Assembly (NCBI GenBank): GCA_020072905.1
Contig: JAIQGB010000330.1
Location: forward strand, 1-5,056
Source: Terriglobia bacterium
GTDB lineage: Bacteria > Acidobacteriota > Terriglobia > UBA7540
Direction of reading: 5' to 3'
Length of the DNA: 5,056 nt
Numbering within the stretch: the first letter of the stretch is position 1; every line of letters begins with the position of its first letter. This document shows, piece by piece, positions 1 to 5,056 of this stretch. The position numbers and the translations under genes are program-made. The notes beneath the pieces are model-generated. The model had not been told where the DNA came from, did not search any database, and saw nothing but the letters and a program-made list of their open reading frames with translations.

Positions 1-87
1 GGGATGGAGAAGAAACTGAAGTACGGCGGGGACAACTATCAGACAGGATTTCCCGGCGCCTGCACCCATCCCGAACATCAACCCTAG
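1..87 (+). CDS. C-terminal end of an unidentified protein (5' partial)
   Basis: Frame 1 is open from the window edge to TAG at 85-87 and gives a 28-residue tail that begins GMEKKLKYGGDNYQTG and ends THPEHQP. The stop is 14 bases before the cytochrome c start, a spacing that would suit co-transcription. The tail is hydrophilic, contains one Cys and two His, and shows no motif I can assign to a family. Frame 3 is also open from the edge and runs into the cytochrome ORF, so the coding frame is not certain. The frame-1 reading is preferred because its stop lies just before a good Shine-Dalgarno site and signal-peptide start. Function unknown. Confidence 0.45.
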   Translation, partial: GMEKKLKYGGDNYQTGFPGACTHPEHQP

Positions 88-101
88 GACCCAGGAGACT
101 T

Positions 102-440
102 ATGAAACGCCTTATCCCGACTCTCTTTCTGATTGTGGCCAGCCTGTGCTTCATGGCGCTGGCGACGCAAGCCGAAGACAAACCAGCGGGCGCCGACCTC
201 TTCAAACAGAAATGCTCCATGTGCCATGGCGCCGATGGCAAGGGTTTCGCCGCCCTCAAGACTCCGGACTTCACCGACCCCAAGTGGCAGAGGTCCCTAA
301 AGGACAAAGACATCATCGAAACGATTAAGAACGGAAAGAAAGGCACACCGATGCCGCCTTTTGCGGACAAGCTGAAGGAGGACGAAATCCAGGAGCTCGT
401 GAATTACATCCGCTCGCTGAACAGCGAAAAAAAGAAATAG
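102..440 (+). CDS. Secreted monoheme class I cytochrome c
   Basis: A 112-residue periplasmic electron carrier with one covalently bound heme c. The N-terminus is a Sec signal peptide: MKR, then a hydrophobic stretch at about residues 4-21, with likely cleavage after TQA (24). The mature protein is about 88 residues, typical of small class I (cbb3-type subunit III-like) cytochromes. The heme site is CSMCH at 38-42, with His42 as proximal ligand. Met84 in GTPMPPF is the probable distal ligand. The C-terminal helix, with ELVNYIRSL at 98-106, is the usual family ending. The ATG at 102 is supported by AGGAG at 93-97 and by the signal peptide. The C-terminus is lysine-rich (EKKK). Its redox partner cannot be told: the upstream gene is cut by the window edge, and the next gene downstream is a cytoplasmic-type oxidoreductase behind a possible terminator. 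Confidence 0.93.
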   Translation: MKRLIPTLFLIVASLCFMALATQAEDKPAGADLFKQKCSMCHGADGKGFAALKTPDFTDPKWQRSLKDKDIIETIKNGKKGTPMPPFADKLKEDEIQELVNYIRSLNSEKKK

Positions 441-479
441 CCGCGCCCGGCAACCCGGTTGCCTGACGCGATTCGACCC

Positions 480-522
480 GCGCATGGCCGGGCCCTGAGT
501 GGTCCGGCCCGCGCAGGCTTTT
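480..522 (+). terminator. Possible intrinsic terminator after the cytochrome c gene
   Basis: A 9-bp stem (486-494 with 501-509, one G-U pair, 6-base loop CTGAGT) is extended by a 4-bp outer GCGC/GCGC stem (480-483 with 511-514) across a small internal loop. Four T's follow at 519-522 after AGGC. The stem is very strong, but the T-tract is short and offset by four bases, so termination on the plus strand is plausible rather than certain. A smaller hairpin at 449-463 (GGCAACC/GGTTGCC) comes just before it. The two structures occupy much of the 134-base gap between the cytochrome and oxidoreductase genes, and suggest that these are separate transcripts. Confidence 0.45.
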
Positions 523-574
523 CCTCCGCGTTCCCGAATCTTCCCTCGCCCGGTAAATCGCCACGGAGGCGCCA

Positions 575-1657
575 ATGGACAAGGTGCGTGTCGGACTGAT
601 CGGAGGCGGGTTTGTGTCGGCTATCCATGCCGAGGCATTTCAGGAAGTGCCGGAAGCCGCTCTCACGGCAGCTTGCGGGCTGCCCAAGGAAGCCATCGAA
701 ACCTTTGGCCGCAAGTGGAAGATTCCCTTTATCACTACCGACTATCGCAGAGTCCTCGAGCGGAAAGACGTGGATATGGTCGTGCTGGGCATTCCCAACG
801 ACCTGCACCGCGAGGTGACCGTGGCGGCGGCGCAGGCGGGGAAACACGTCGTGGTCGAGAAGCCGCTGGCGCACACGCTCGAAGACGGACGCGCCATGGT
901 GGAGGCATGCAGGAAACACAAAGTGAAGTTGATGTACGCGGAGACGCTCTGCTTCTCGCCCAAGTACGGCCGCGCCAAGAAGCTCGTGGCAGAGGGCGCC
1001 GTGGGCAAGCTCTACATGATCAAGCAGGGCGAGAAACACAGCGGGCCCCACTCCGACTGGTTCTATGACGTCACGCGCTCCGGCGGCGGCGCCATCATGG
1101 ACATGGGCTGCCACGGCATCGAGTGGTCACGCTGGATGTACGACAAGCAGAAGGTGAAAAGCGTGGTCGCGCATTGCCAGCGCGTCTATCACCAGCGCTG
1201 CAAGGGTGAGGACAACTCCGTCATCATCCTGGAGTTCGAAGAGGGCGGAATCGCCGTGATCGAGGATTGCTGGGTGAAGCACGGCGGGATGGACGACCGG
1301 GTCGAAATCTTCGGCACCAAAGGCGCCATCTACTGCGACCTGTTGCACGGCAGCTCGATGGAGACTTACAGCCTTGATGGCTACGGCTATGCGATGGAGA
1401 AGGCCGGCGAGACCAAGGGCTGGACGTTCACGGTCTTTGAAGAGTCGCACATTTACGGCTTCCCGCACGAAATGCGGCACTTTACGCAATGCGTTCTGAA
1501 CGACGCGACGCCACGCGAGACCGGCGAGGACGGCGTGGCCACACTCGAAATCATCTACGCCGCTTACGAGTCCGCGGGCACGGGCAAGAAGATCACCTGG
1601 CCCTACAAGCCCAAGAAGCCCGGCGATATTCCGGTGAATCTGTGGCTCAAGGCGTGA
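575..1657 (+). CDS. Gfo/Idh/MocA-family NAD(P)-dependent oxidoreductase
   Basis: A 360-residue cytoplasmic dehydrogenase of the glucose-fructose oxidoreductase / inositol dehydrogenase / MocA family, which oxidises or reduces sugars, cyclitols or their derivatives with NAD(P)(H). The N-terminal Rossmann domain (about 1-125) carries the dinucleotide motif GLIGGGFVSAIHAEAF (7-22) and the family motif EKP (95-97), whose Lys96 is the usual catalytic lysine. The C-terminal alpha/beta domain (about 126-345) has GGGAIMDMGCHGIEW at 170-184, where Asp176 and His180 fit the conserved D-x-G-x-H substrate and catalytic motif. Length is normal for the family and no key residue is missing. The ATG at 575 follows GGAGG (565-569) at a good distance. 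The substrate cannot be deduced: the family is broad, and neither neighbour is a sugar-catabolism enzyme. The PotA-like ATPase follows 53 bases later and may be co-transcribed. Confidence 0.93.
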   Translation: MDKVRVGLIGGGFVSAIHAEAFQEVPEAALTAACGLPKEAIETFGRKWKIPFITTDYRRVLERKDVDMVVLGIPNDLHREVTVAAAQAGKHVVVEKPLAHTLEDGRAMVEACRKHKVKLMYAETLCFSPKYGRAKKLVAEGAVGKLYMIKQGEKHSGPHSDWFYDVTRSGGGAIMDMGCHGIEWSRWMYDKQKVKSVVAHCQRVYHQRCKGEDNSVIILEFEEGGIAVIEDCWVKHGGMDDRVEIFGTKGAIYCDLLHGSSMETYSLDGYGYAMEKAGETKGWTFTVFEESHIYGFPHEMRHFTQCVLNDATPRETGEDGVATLEIIYAAYESAGTGKKITWPYKPKKPGDIPVNLWLKA

Positions 1658-1695
1658 CACGGCCTGCGCGCGGGGTATTCGCCGGCTAAAGAAGC

Positions 1696-1699
1696 GGAG
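1696..1699 (+). promoter_or_regulatory. Shine-Dalgarno site supporting the TTG start of the ABC ATPase
   Basis: GGAG within GAAGCGGAG lies 11 bases before TTG at 1711. The spacing is somewhat long, but it is the only purine-rich match in the gap, and TTG is the only usable start between the in-frame stop at 1687 and the conserved N-terminus. Confidence 0.45.
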
Positions 1700-1710
1700 T
1701 TCCAGACAAG

Positions 1711-2862
1711 TTGATAGACCCCATCGTCGAGCTTCGCGGCGTCACGAAGCGTTACGGTGAGCACGCAGCGCTGGATGAATTCTCGCTCCAGGTTTGCCGC
1801 GGCGAATTCCTCACCCTGCTCGGCCCGAGCGGCAGCGGCAAGACCACGATTCTGCGTCTGGTGGCGGGTTTCGAAGAGCCGCAGGCGGGCGAGATCTTCA
1901 TCGAGGGCAAGGACGCCGCGCGTTTGCCGCCCTACCGTCGCAACGTCAACACGGTCTTTCAGCATTTCGCGCTGTTCCCGCACCTCAACGTCTTCCAGAA
2001 CGTCGCCTTCGGGCTGGAGCAGAAGAAGCTGCGGCGCGACGAAGTCCGTCGCCGTGTCCGCAACGTTTTAGAACTTGTGGAGCTGCCCGGCAAGGAAGAC
2101 CGCTCGACGAACCAGTTGAGCGGCGGCGAGAAGCAGCGGGTGGCGCTGGCGCGCGCCCTGGTGCTGGAGCCGGCGGTGCTGCTGCTCGACGAGCCGCTGG
2201 GAGCGCTCGACGAGAAATTGCGCAAGCAGATGCAAGTCGAGTTGAAGCGGCTCCACGCGCGGCTGGGCATCACGTTCATCTTCGTAACGCACGACCAGCA
2301 AGAGGCGCTGGTGATGTCGGACCGCGTCGCGGTTCTCCATCGCGGACATCTCGAGCAGCTCGGCACGGGCGAGGAAATCTACGCGCGGCCCCGCACGCGC
2401 TTCGTCGCCGAGTTTATGGGCGTGGAGAATTTCCTGGACACCCAGTGCGTCGCTCGTGACGGCGACGCCTGCCGGCTGGAAACCCTGACCGGCCTGACGC
2501 TTTGGACCGATGCTTCCGCGGCCGTCGTTGAAGGCGCCCGCGCCACCATCGCCGTTCGGCCCGAGTCGCTGCGGATTACCCTCGCATCCCCCGAGCCGAA
2601 GCCGGCGAATCTCCTCGCGGGGCAAGTCGTCGAGACCATTTTCGAAGGAGGCAGCCGCCGCTGGATCGTGCAAATCTCCACGGGCGAGCGCCTGGTGGCG
2701 CGGGACTCAAATTCCTTGGCCACTGCCCGTGAGCAAATCGTCCGCGGCTCGAACGTATACCTCAGTTGGGAGCCGGCACGGAGCCTGGTTTATCCTCAGA
2801 CGGCGGGGCGCGAGAACGCCAAGGACAGCGCTCCGCGGGCCGCGAGTCCCTCCACAAAATGA
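1711..2862 (+). CDS. potA: PotA-like ABC transporter ATP-binding protein, TTG start
   Basis: A 383-residue cytoplasmic ATPase that would power an importer of the spermidine/putrescine (PotABCD) or related polyamine/iron/sulfate class. All nucleotide-binding motifs are intact: Walker A GPSGSGKTT (38-46), Q-loop Gln84 in NTVFQHFALFPH, signature LSGGEKQR (136-143), Walker B VLLLDEP (156-162), D-loop ALD (165-167) and switch His194 in FVTHDQ. KLRKQMQVELKRL and LGITFIFVTHDQQEAL are strongly PotA-like. The C-terminal part (about 240-360) is a TOBE-type regulatory domain with the usual IAVRPESLRI strand (280-289), followed by a disordered Ala/Ser/Pro-rich tail. The start is TTG at 1711: the frame is closed by TAA at 1687-1689, no ATG or GTG fits before the conserved VELRGVTKRYG, and GGAG lies at 1696-1699. 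No permease or substrate-binding gene lies in the window, so the substrate is uncertain and the potA symbol rests on similarity alone. Confidence 0.9.
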   Translation: MIDPIVELRGVTKRYGEHAALDEFSLQVCRGEFLTLLGPSGSGKTTILRLVAGFEEPQAGEIFIEGKDAARLPPYRRNVNTVFQHFALFPHLNVFQNVAFGLEQKKLRRDEVRRRVRNVLELVELPGKEDRSTNQLSGGEKQRVALARALVLEPAVLLLDEPLGALDEKLRKQMQVELKRLHARLGITFIFVTHDQQEALVMSDRVAVLHRGHLEQLGTGEEIYARPRTRFVAEFMGVENFLDTQCVARDGDACRLETLTGLTLWTDASAAVVEGARATIAVRPESLRITLASPEPKPANLLAGQVVETIFEGGSRRWIVQISTGERLVARDSNSLATAREQIVRGSNVYLSWEPARSLVYPQTAGRENAKDSAPRAASPSTK

Positions 2863-2939
2863 AAGGCTGGTATCGCGGGCGCGCGCGGCGTATGATGGAG
2901 GCATCCCAAACCCCGGCGCGCGAGTCGGAATCTGCCTAA
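2859..2939 (+). CDS. Possible 26-residue leader ORF coupled to the ATPase stop
   Basis: ATG at 2859-2861 overlaps the TGA stop of the ATPase (2860-2862) in an ATGA arrangement, which allows translation to restart. The ORF encodes 26 residues beginning MKGWYRGRARRMMEAS, basic in the first half and acidic near the end (ARESESA). Its TAA (2937-2939) lies within a short palindrome just before the ribosome-binding site of the eight-cysteine protein. There is no clear Shine-Dalgarno site of its own and no recognised family. It may be chance in GC-rich DNA, so confidence is low. Confidence 0.2.
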   Translation: MKGWYRGRARRMMEASQTPARESESA

Positions 2940-2944
2940 GGCAG
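2932..2944 (+). promoter_or_regulatory. 13-base palindrome touching the ribosome-binding site
   Basis: CTGCCTAAGGCAG is a perfect 6-bp inverted repeat around a single central A. Its right arm ends in the first two bases of AGGGGAG (2943-2949), the Shine-Dalgarno site of the gene at 2956. It could be an operator half or a weak hairpin affecting ribosome access, but with so short a loop it may simply be coincidence. No protein is known to bind it. Confidence 0.25.
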
Positions 2945-2955
2945 GGGAGAATTTC

Positions 2956-3372
2956 ATGAGTGATCGGAAATACCGCCAGCGCGGCTACCAGGATTCCGGC
3001 CGCGACCACGAGCCGCGCGAGAAGCGGCCGCAGGGGCCGCGCCCCGAGAGATTCGGCCCGCGCACGCCTTCGATGCCCGGTAAGCGCGAGGTGGTCCGCT
3101 GCGCCTCCTGCGCCACCATCCTTCCGCCCGGACTCGATATGAACGGCAAATGCCTGAAGTGCGGCTTCGAATTGCATAGCTGCAAGATGTGCGCCCACTT
3201 CGATACCTCGGCGCGCTTCGAGTGTACGCAGCCCATCAAGGAACGTATTCCCCGCAAAGACGCGCACAATAGCTGCACGCTCTATATGGTCCGCTCCACC
3301 ATCGAGCGAGAAACCTCCAGCTCCCGGCCCCTCGACGCCCGCGCCGCCTTCGAGAACCTGTTCAAAAAGTAG
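2956..3372 (+). CDS. Small eight-cysteine, probably zinc-binding protein
   Basis: A 138-residue soluble protein of unknown function. Residues 1-45 are highly charged and rich in Arg, Pro and Gly (EPREKRPQGPRPERFGPR), likely disordered and possibly nucleic-acid or acidic-partner binding. The core has eight cysteines: CASC (49-52) and CLKC (66-69) form a zinc-ribbon-like pair; CKMC (76-79), Cys90 and Cys107 make up a second cluster. The second part, CKMCAHFD...ECTQPIKERI...NSCTLY, resembles a motif I recall from small uncharacterised bacterial proteins, in which the four cysteines probably hold one metal ion. A charged tail ends in AAFENLFKK. There is no signal peptide or membrane segment. The ATG is supported by AGGGGAG at 2943-2949, six bases before it. 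It is the last plus-strand gene before the convergent restriction-modification pair. Zinc binding is inferred from the Cys spacing. Confidence 0.8.
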   Translation: MSDRKYRQRGYQDSGRDHEPREKRPQGPRPERFGPRTPSMPGKREVVRCASCATILPPGLDMNGKCLKCGFELHSCKMCAHFDTSARFECTQPIKERIPRKDAHNSCTLYMVRSTIERETSSSRPLDARAAFENLFKK

Positions 3373-3414
3373 CGCCGCCTGTTGAGCGCGCTGATGCAGT
3401 TTTGAAGCCCGGTG

Positions 3415-4290
3415 CTAAATGGCGAGGTCGAATGGCAGGTCGCTAATGTCGCGGAGTCTTCGCCCGGCGACCAACGTGCCAAGCATTTCTGCCTGGTCTT
3501 CGTTCTTGATTTCATCTACCGATTCTTGAAGTTCGTAAAGGGCGCTGTGATACGTACAATCGAGGTCACCGGTCCCGAGCGCAATCGACGCTATTCGCGT
3601 CGGTAGGGGCTCAAAAGTGACCGCGACTACTACGGGGACTTTGCCCTTTCTGTTTCTGATCAAGTTCAAGGCTTCCGTCCGTGTATTCTGCGCTCGGTCG
3701 CTCCTGATCGTCCACTTACATGAAATGCTCGCGTGAAGTATGCTGGTTCGGTTTACCGATTCACGCAGAGGTGCGAGTTTGGCAACGGATCTTGAGACAT
3801 CCAGGAAGATGCCATCTCGATTTATTTCCTGGTCGCTAACCGGAGTCCTGGCAATGGTGATATCCGGAGTGATGAGATAATCCCCGCCCAGCGTAGACCG
3901 CAATTCTGGATGCTTCGTCAAGACCTGTTCGAGGTCGGCCAAGTGTTCGTACTGGTGATGCTTACTTATCCCCTTGGAATCCTGGCTCGTTGAGAAAATC
4001 CATTCTCCAGGGCGAATGTGGTGGAGGCGTCGAAATGCCTCGTCCAGGAAATCGGCAGTGAACCTTGCGAAGATATTCCCCAGGGTCTGTTCTTTCGGCA
4101 GAAACATACATGCCTTGACGCCAGTCGCTGACTCCATCTTCTTGGCGACACGTGCTGCTATCTCCTTGCTCGCCTTGCTTCCAGAGTCAGCATTCGAAAA
4201 TGCGCCCGACTCACTCCTTCGGCCAAGGAGTTCTTGGAGTATTTTCTTGTGATATCTGACCCGCAAATCGTATAGCTTCGATTTCTTCAT
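3415..4290 (-). CDS. NgoMIV-like type II restriction endonuclease
   Basis: A 291-residue nuclease, close to the length of NgoMIV (about 286), which cuts GCCGGC. The family (NgoMIV/Cfr10I/Bse634I/SgrAI) has the active-site pattern PD-X(46-55)-K-X(12-13)-E. Here Pro142-Asp143 are followed after 48 residues by Lys192 in SISCK, and after 13 more by Glu206. Asp143, Lys192 and Glu206 should bind the Mg2+ ions. Arg196-Ser197-Asp198-Arg199 stand four to seven residues after the lysine, as do Arg191, Asp193 and Arg194 in NgoMIV, which contact the CCGG core. Glu67 in KEQTLG may be the additional family acidic residue. The prediction is a CCGG-core target, possibly GCCGGC, and, as in NgoMIV, a tetramer acting on two sites. 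ATG at 4290 is 31 bases after the methyltransferase stop and lacks a clear Shine-Dalgarno site, so translation may depend on the upstream gene. All motifs are intact. Confidence 0.88.
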   Translation of the reverse strand: MKKSKLYDLRVRYHKKILQELLGRRSESGAFSNADSGSKASKEIAARVAKKMESATGVKACMFLPKEQTLGNIFARFTADFLDEAFRRLHHIRPGEWIFSTSQDSKGISKHHQYEHLADLEQVLTKHPELRSTLGGDYLITPDITIARTPVSDQEINRDGIFLDVSRSVAKLAPLRESVNRTSILHASISCKWTIRSDRAQNTRTEALNLIRNRKGKVPVVVAVTFEPLPTRIASIALGTGDLDCTYHSALYELQESVDEIKNEDQAEMLGTLVAGRRLRDISDLPFDLAI

Positions 4291-4321
4291 TGTCCAGAGG
4301 CACCACCGTAGTTCGGGGGAG

Positions 4322-5056
4322 TCAGTTTTTGACCAGTCCTATAACAAACTCTTCATGCATCCGTTGCTCGATTGTGGAATCACCGTTGCGACCAAAGCTC
4401 ACCGGGAGCATCCTGCGATCCCGGTCAATTTTGCGCTTTTGGATTCCGGCCCTTCTGAAACCTACGGATTCACCGATTTCAGCAAGGTATTCGTGAGTTC
4501 TTATCTCCATCCCACGCATGAGTGAGGGACCGACCACGACGACCGCTGCCTTGCCAGGTCTGAGGACTCGATTCATCTCGCAGAGCACGTCTTTCATTTC
4601 TGAAAGGTACTTCCGCAGTATGCGGGCCTTACTTGAATCCAGGTATTCGAGCTTTTCGACATCCGCGCATGTCTTCGAAGGGAGTTCAACCTTGAGGTTG
4701 TGTTCTGCGCGCTCGCTGCCGATGTATTTACCCCTCAACTCACTCAGAGAATTGATCTCGTGCCCGAACCAAACCAAGCTGAACTTATGCGCCCTCATGT
4801 AGTCGATCGCATTCGCATAGGGGGGAGACGTAACGATCAGGTCGATCGAGCTGGTCGGTAATGGCAGGTCTTTGGCACTTCGCTGGCCGACAAAGACCCT
4901 TTTTATCCCTTGTGGCAGATTCTGGAAGCGCTTGAGAATCTTACCTAGCCTAAGTTGAAACTCCTGAAGCGCATTTCGGGGATGTTTCTCGTTATCACGG
5001 TGTGGCCGCGAATGTGCAAGGTCTCGTGCCAAAGACACGCCCCCGCTCTTTGCAAT
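4322..5056 (-). CDS. TSPPY-type DNA methyltransferase, probably N4-cytosine (5' partial)
   Basis: This is the modification partner of the adjacent endonuclease; it would methylate the exocyclic amino group of a base in the target, using SAM. The frame stays open from the TGA stop to the window edge (244 visible residues, numbered from the edge). TSPPY at 76-80, within DLIVTSPPYANAIDYMRAHK, is catalytic motif IV; SPPY favours N4-cytosine over N6-adenine. VLRPGKAAVVVVG (164-176) is a later core strand, and IEQRMHEEFVIGLVK (229-243) is the usual end of this group. The SAM-binding motif I (FxGxGTT-like) is not seen. In proteins of this type it usually lies upstream of TSPPY, so the N-terminal half is probably beyond the window. 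GTG at 5038 could start a shorter 238-residue product, but this is unlikely because the sequence before it stays in frame and the SAM site would be lost. Confidence 0.85.
   Translation of the reverse strand: MAKSGGVSLARDLAHSRPHRDNEKHPRNALQEFQLRLGKILKRFQNLPQGIKRVFVGQRSAKDLPLPTSSIDLIVTSPPYANAIDYMRAHKFSLVWFGHEINSLSELRGKYIGSERAEHNLKVELPSKTCADVEKLEYLDSSKARILRKYLSEMKDVLCEMNRVLRPGKAAVVVVGPSLMRGMEIRTHEYLAEIGESVGFRRAGIQKRKIDRDRRMLPVSFGRNGDSTIEQRMHEEFVIGLVKN

Noticed and set aside
138..152. Cys16 of the cytochrome as a lipoprotein attachment site
   Set aside because: The residues before it (Ala-Ser-Leu) do not fit a lipobox, and a normal signal-peptidase cleavage site follows at residue 24.
404..1114. 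Long minus-strand reading frame opposite the oxidoreductase gene
   Set aside because: It is antisense to a gene with clear family motifs and has a low-complexity His/Ala/Gly/Arg-rich translation; such shadows are usual in GC-rich coding DNA. The same applies to the minus-strand frames at 1127-1660, 2068-2673 and 2707-3267.
1794..2459. Plus-strand 221-codon frame inside the ABC ATPase gene
   Set aside because: It is an alternative frame of the ATPase; the translation is Arg/Ala/Gly-rich with no motifs, whereas the overlapping frame carries every ABC signature.
2891..2896. TATGAT as a -10 promoter element before the Cys-rich gene
   Set aside because: It is a good single hexamer match, but the -35 position at 17-18 bases upstream matches only two or three of six bases, so it cannot be supported alone.
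3371..3403. Terminator between the convergent genes (AGCGC/GCGCT followed by TTTT)
   Set aside because: The stem is only 5 bp with a 12-base loop and the T-run is seven bases away; too weak to call.
3974..4252. Plus-strand frame opposite the endonuclease, and a similar one at 4518-4802 opposite the methyltransferase
   Set aside because: Both are antisense to genes with intact catalytic motifs, and neither has a recognisable domain or a good ribosome-binding site.
1..5056. CRISPR array, tRNA, rRNA, insertion sequence or phage attachment site
   Set aside because: Read through on both strands by eye: no spaced direct repeats, cloverleaf, transposase or integrase motif was seen.

Overview
The window looks like a GC-rich bacterial chromosome, perhaps from Acidobacteriota or a similar soil or environmental lineage. 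That placement is a weak inference from the gene mix (small periplasmic cytochrome c, Gfo/Idh/MocA oxidoreductase, PotA-like ATPase, small cysteine-rich protein) and codon style; no rRNA, tRNA or other phylogenetic marker is present.

Positions 1-3372 form a plus-strand block with high GC and mostly G/C third codon positions. It holds the last 28 codons of an unidentified gene (1-87), a secreted monoheme class I cytochrome c (102-440), a strong hairpin that may end the cytochrome transcript (480-522), a Gfo/Idh/MocA-family NAD(P)-dependent oxidoreductase (575-1657), a PotA-type ABC transporter ATPase starting at TTG (1711-2862), a possible 26-codon coupled leader ORF (2859-2939) and an eight-cysteine, probably zinc-binding small protein (2956-3372). 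The ATPase has no permease or binding-protein gene beside it here, and the genes of this block do not make an obvious single pathway.

Positions 3415-5056 are different: both genes lie on the minus strand, converge on the block above and have visibly lower GC. They form a type II restriction-modification pair. The downstream gene (4290 to 3415) encodes an NgoMIV-like restriction endonuclease with the active-site pattern PD-(X48)-SCK-(X13)-E and the RSDR motif that this family uses to read a CCGG core. The upstream gene (from beyond 5056 to 4322) encodes an amino-group DNA methyltransferase with TSPPY, most likely an N4-cytosine enzyme. Its N-terminal, SAM-binding half lies outside the window.

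The most interesting point is the pairing. NgoMIV itself is protected by a C5-cytosine methyltransferase, whereas this NgoMIV-like nuclease sits next to a TSPPY-type enzyme. The predicted target has a CCGG core and may be GCCGGC. By eye GCCGGC occurs six times in the plus-strand block and not at all in 3373-5056. I found no CRISPR array, RNA gene, insertion sequence or phage gene.
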